The position numbers and the translations under genes are program-made. A stretch of DNA of 14,607 nt from CAYUKK01 sp964445305 (GTDB taxonomy: Bacteria; Acidobacteriota; Aminicenantia; Aminicenantales; UBA8522): positions 1 to 14,607 of the forward strand of contig CAYUKK010000165.1 of assembly GCA_964445305.1 (NCBI GenBank), read 5' to 3'. Position 1 is the first letter of the stretch. Each line of letters opens with the position of its first letter. This document shows, one piece after another, positions 13,774-14,607 of the stretch. Below the pieces are notes generated by a model, which worked only from the letters and a program-made list of their open reading frames with translations, was not told the DNA's origin and searched no databases.

Positions 13774-14607
13774 ATGAGGAAACATGCTTCAGAAATAGAA
13801 AAGGACCTCAACCTGGCTTACCTAGAATTGGCTAAAGGAAGAGAGCCCGACGGTCAACAGCTGCCCTCACCCGCACAGGCGGATTTCAAGCTTATCGGTG
13901 CCCCCACATCGAGGGTTGACGGCCCCCTCATCGTCACCGGAAAAGCCCGCTATACCCATGACCTTTTCTTTGACCATTTGCTCTATGGCAAAATCCTTCG
14001 CTCTCCTTATCCTTCAGCCGAAATCATCTCCGTCGACCTGAGCGCTGCCCAGAGCTTGCCTGGAGTTGAAGCTGTCATTCAACTTAAAGAGGGCCAGGTC
14101 AAATACGAAGGGGAGCCCATTGCGGCCGTGGCGGCTGTTTCGGAAATCGCGGCCGAGGAAGCGCTGCGACGCATCCGCGTCGAATTCAGACAGCTTCCCC
14201 ATGTCGTCTCGCCCGAGAAGGCGAGAGAAGAAGGCGCTCCCCGGGTTCATGACTCTGGAAATGTGGAAAAATTCAATGAGTACAGCCGTGGCGATGTGGA
14301 AAAGGGGTTCGCCGAGGCCGATGTCGTCCTCGAGCGAACCTACAAAACAGCCGTCGAAATCCATCACCCAGCCGAGACTCACGCCAGCATCGCCAAGTGG
14401 GACGAGGACCAGCTCACTGTCTGGGACTCGACCCAGGCTATTTTCAGCGTCCGCGACGGCTTGGCCCGAGCCCTCAACATCCCGGCCAGCAAGGTGCGGG
14501 TCATCAAAACCTATATGGGCGGAGGTTTTGGGAGCAAACTGGGCGTGAACGACCACACGGTCATCGCCGCCCGCCTAGCCAGACAAACGGGTCGACCGGT
14601 CAAAATC
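13774..14607 (+). CDS. Molybdopterin-binding large subunit of a xanthine dehydrogenase-family enzyme (5' part, cut by window end)
   Basis: An ATG two bases after the small-subunit stop opens a frame that stays open for 278 codons to the window edge; the full protein should be about 700-750 residues. An N-terminal tail of about 40 residues is followed by RVDGPLIVTGKARYTHDL (residues 53-70), typical of the aldehyde oxidase/xanthine dehydrogenase a/b hammerhead domain. Then come GEPIAAVAAV and the first molybdopterin-binding domain with the conserved MGGGFGSK motif at 248-255. The hammerhead region is compact, with only a few residues between LPGVEAVI and the YEGEP motif, as I recall for the PaoC/YagR-type branch. 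No signal peptide is visible, so export probably depends on the Tat signal of the small subunit. No FAD-binding middle subunit lies between the two genes. The electron acceptor and substrate are unknown. Confidence 0.92.
   Translation, partial: MRKHASEIEKDLNLAYLELAKGREPDGQQLPSPAQADFKLIGAPTSRVDGPLIVTGKARYTHDLFFDHLLYGKILRSPYPSAEIISVDLSAAQSLPGVEAVIQLKEGQVKYEGEPIAAVAAVSEIAAEEALRRIRVEFRQLPHVVSPEKAREEGAPRVHDSGNVEKFNEYSRGDVEKGFAEADVVLERTYKTAVEIHHPAETHASIAKWDEDQLTVWDSTQAIFSVRDGLARALNIPASKVRVIKTYMGGGFGSKLGVNDHTVIAARLARQTGRPVKI

Noticed and set aside
1..14607. CRISPR arrays, tRNA or rRNA genes, insertion sequences, toxin-antitoxin or defence genes
   Set aside because: No regularly spaced repeats, cloverleaf with a GGTTCGA-type T-loop, rRNA core sequence, transposase motif or recognisable defence domain was found on either strand.

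Overview
The window reads as ordinary chromosomal DNA of a Gram-negative (two-membrane) bacterium. It carries an EnvC-type divisome activator, SurA/PrsA-type periplasmic chaperones, two predicted lipoproteins, the C-terminal remnant of a predicted outer-membrane beta-barrel, and a Tat-exported molybdoenzyme. Base composition looks slightly above 50% G+C and codon use is even across the genes. The mix (envC/S41/YibQ cassette, pyruvoyl-dependent arginine decarboxylase, mfd followed by two parvulin-type chaperones, Tat molybdoenzyme) would fit an uncultivated Acidobacteriota/Aminicenantota-like lineage. That placement is a guess from gene content, not a measurement. No rRNA, tRNA, CRISPR array or intact mobile element was seen.

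Layout. Positions 1-156 are a leader with several short inverted repeats and perhaps the tail of an upstream gene. Positions 157-4609 (+) form a tight envelope cassette: a flippase-like membrane protein, an EnvC-like murein hydrolase activator, an S41 (CtpA-like) protein and a YibQ-type divergent polysaccharide deacetylase. The first two genes overlap by 4 bases and the last two are 3 bases apart. A promoter at 4653-4681 then starts a second unit (+): a small lipoprotein and a pyruvoyl-dependent arginine decarboxylase, ending at 5829. On the minus strand, 11272 down to 5859 is a three-gene unit: mfd (transcription-repair coupling factor), a parvulin-type lipoprotein and a SurA-like chaperone. 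Positions 11273-11929 hold no intact gene but contain the C-terminal remnant of an outer-membrane beta-barrel protein with a one-base frameshift. A small conserved-looking 81-residue protein (11930-12175, -) is divergent from a third plus-strand unit. That unit has a near-consensus promoter (12371-12399) and contains an unrecognised polytopic membrane protein, a Tat-signal [2Fe-2S] subunit and the start of a molybdopterin-binding large subunit that runs off the window.

How the genes work together. The first cassette resembles the proteobacterial envC-(ctpA)-yibQ neighbourhood associated with septal peptidoglycan remodelling. By motif reading, the LytM domain of EnvC has lost its zinc ligands, as is normal for EnvC. 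The S41 protein has lost both catalytic residues (Ser to Gly-291, Lys to Leu-316), which is not normal for CtpA. The cassette therefore looks like a regulatory or scaffolding module rather than a set of active hydrolases, and it is the most unusual thing in the window. The two chaperones after mfd also lack one or both parvulin histidines, suggesting chaperone rather than prolyl-isomerase roles. The last unit would make a periplasmic xanthine dehydrogenase-family oxidoreductase, with export probably driven by the Tat signal of the small subunit. I found no clear previously undescribed defence, mobile or toxin system.
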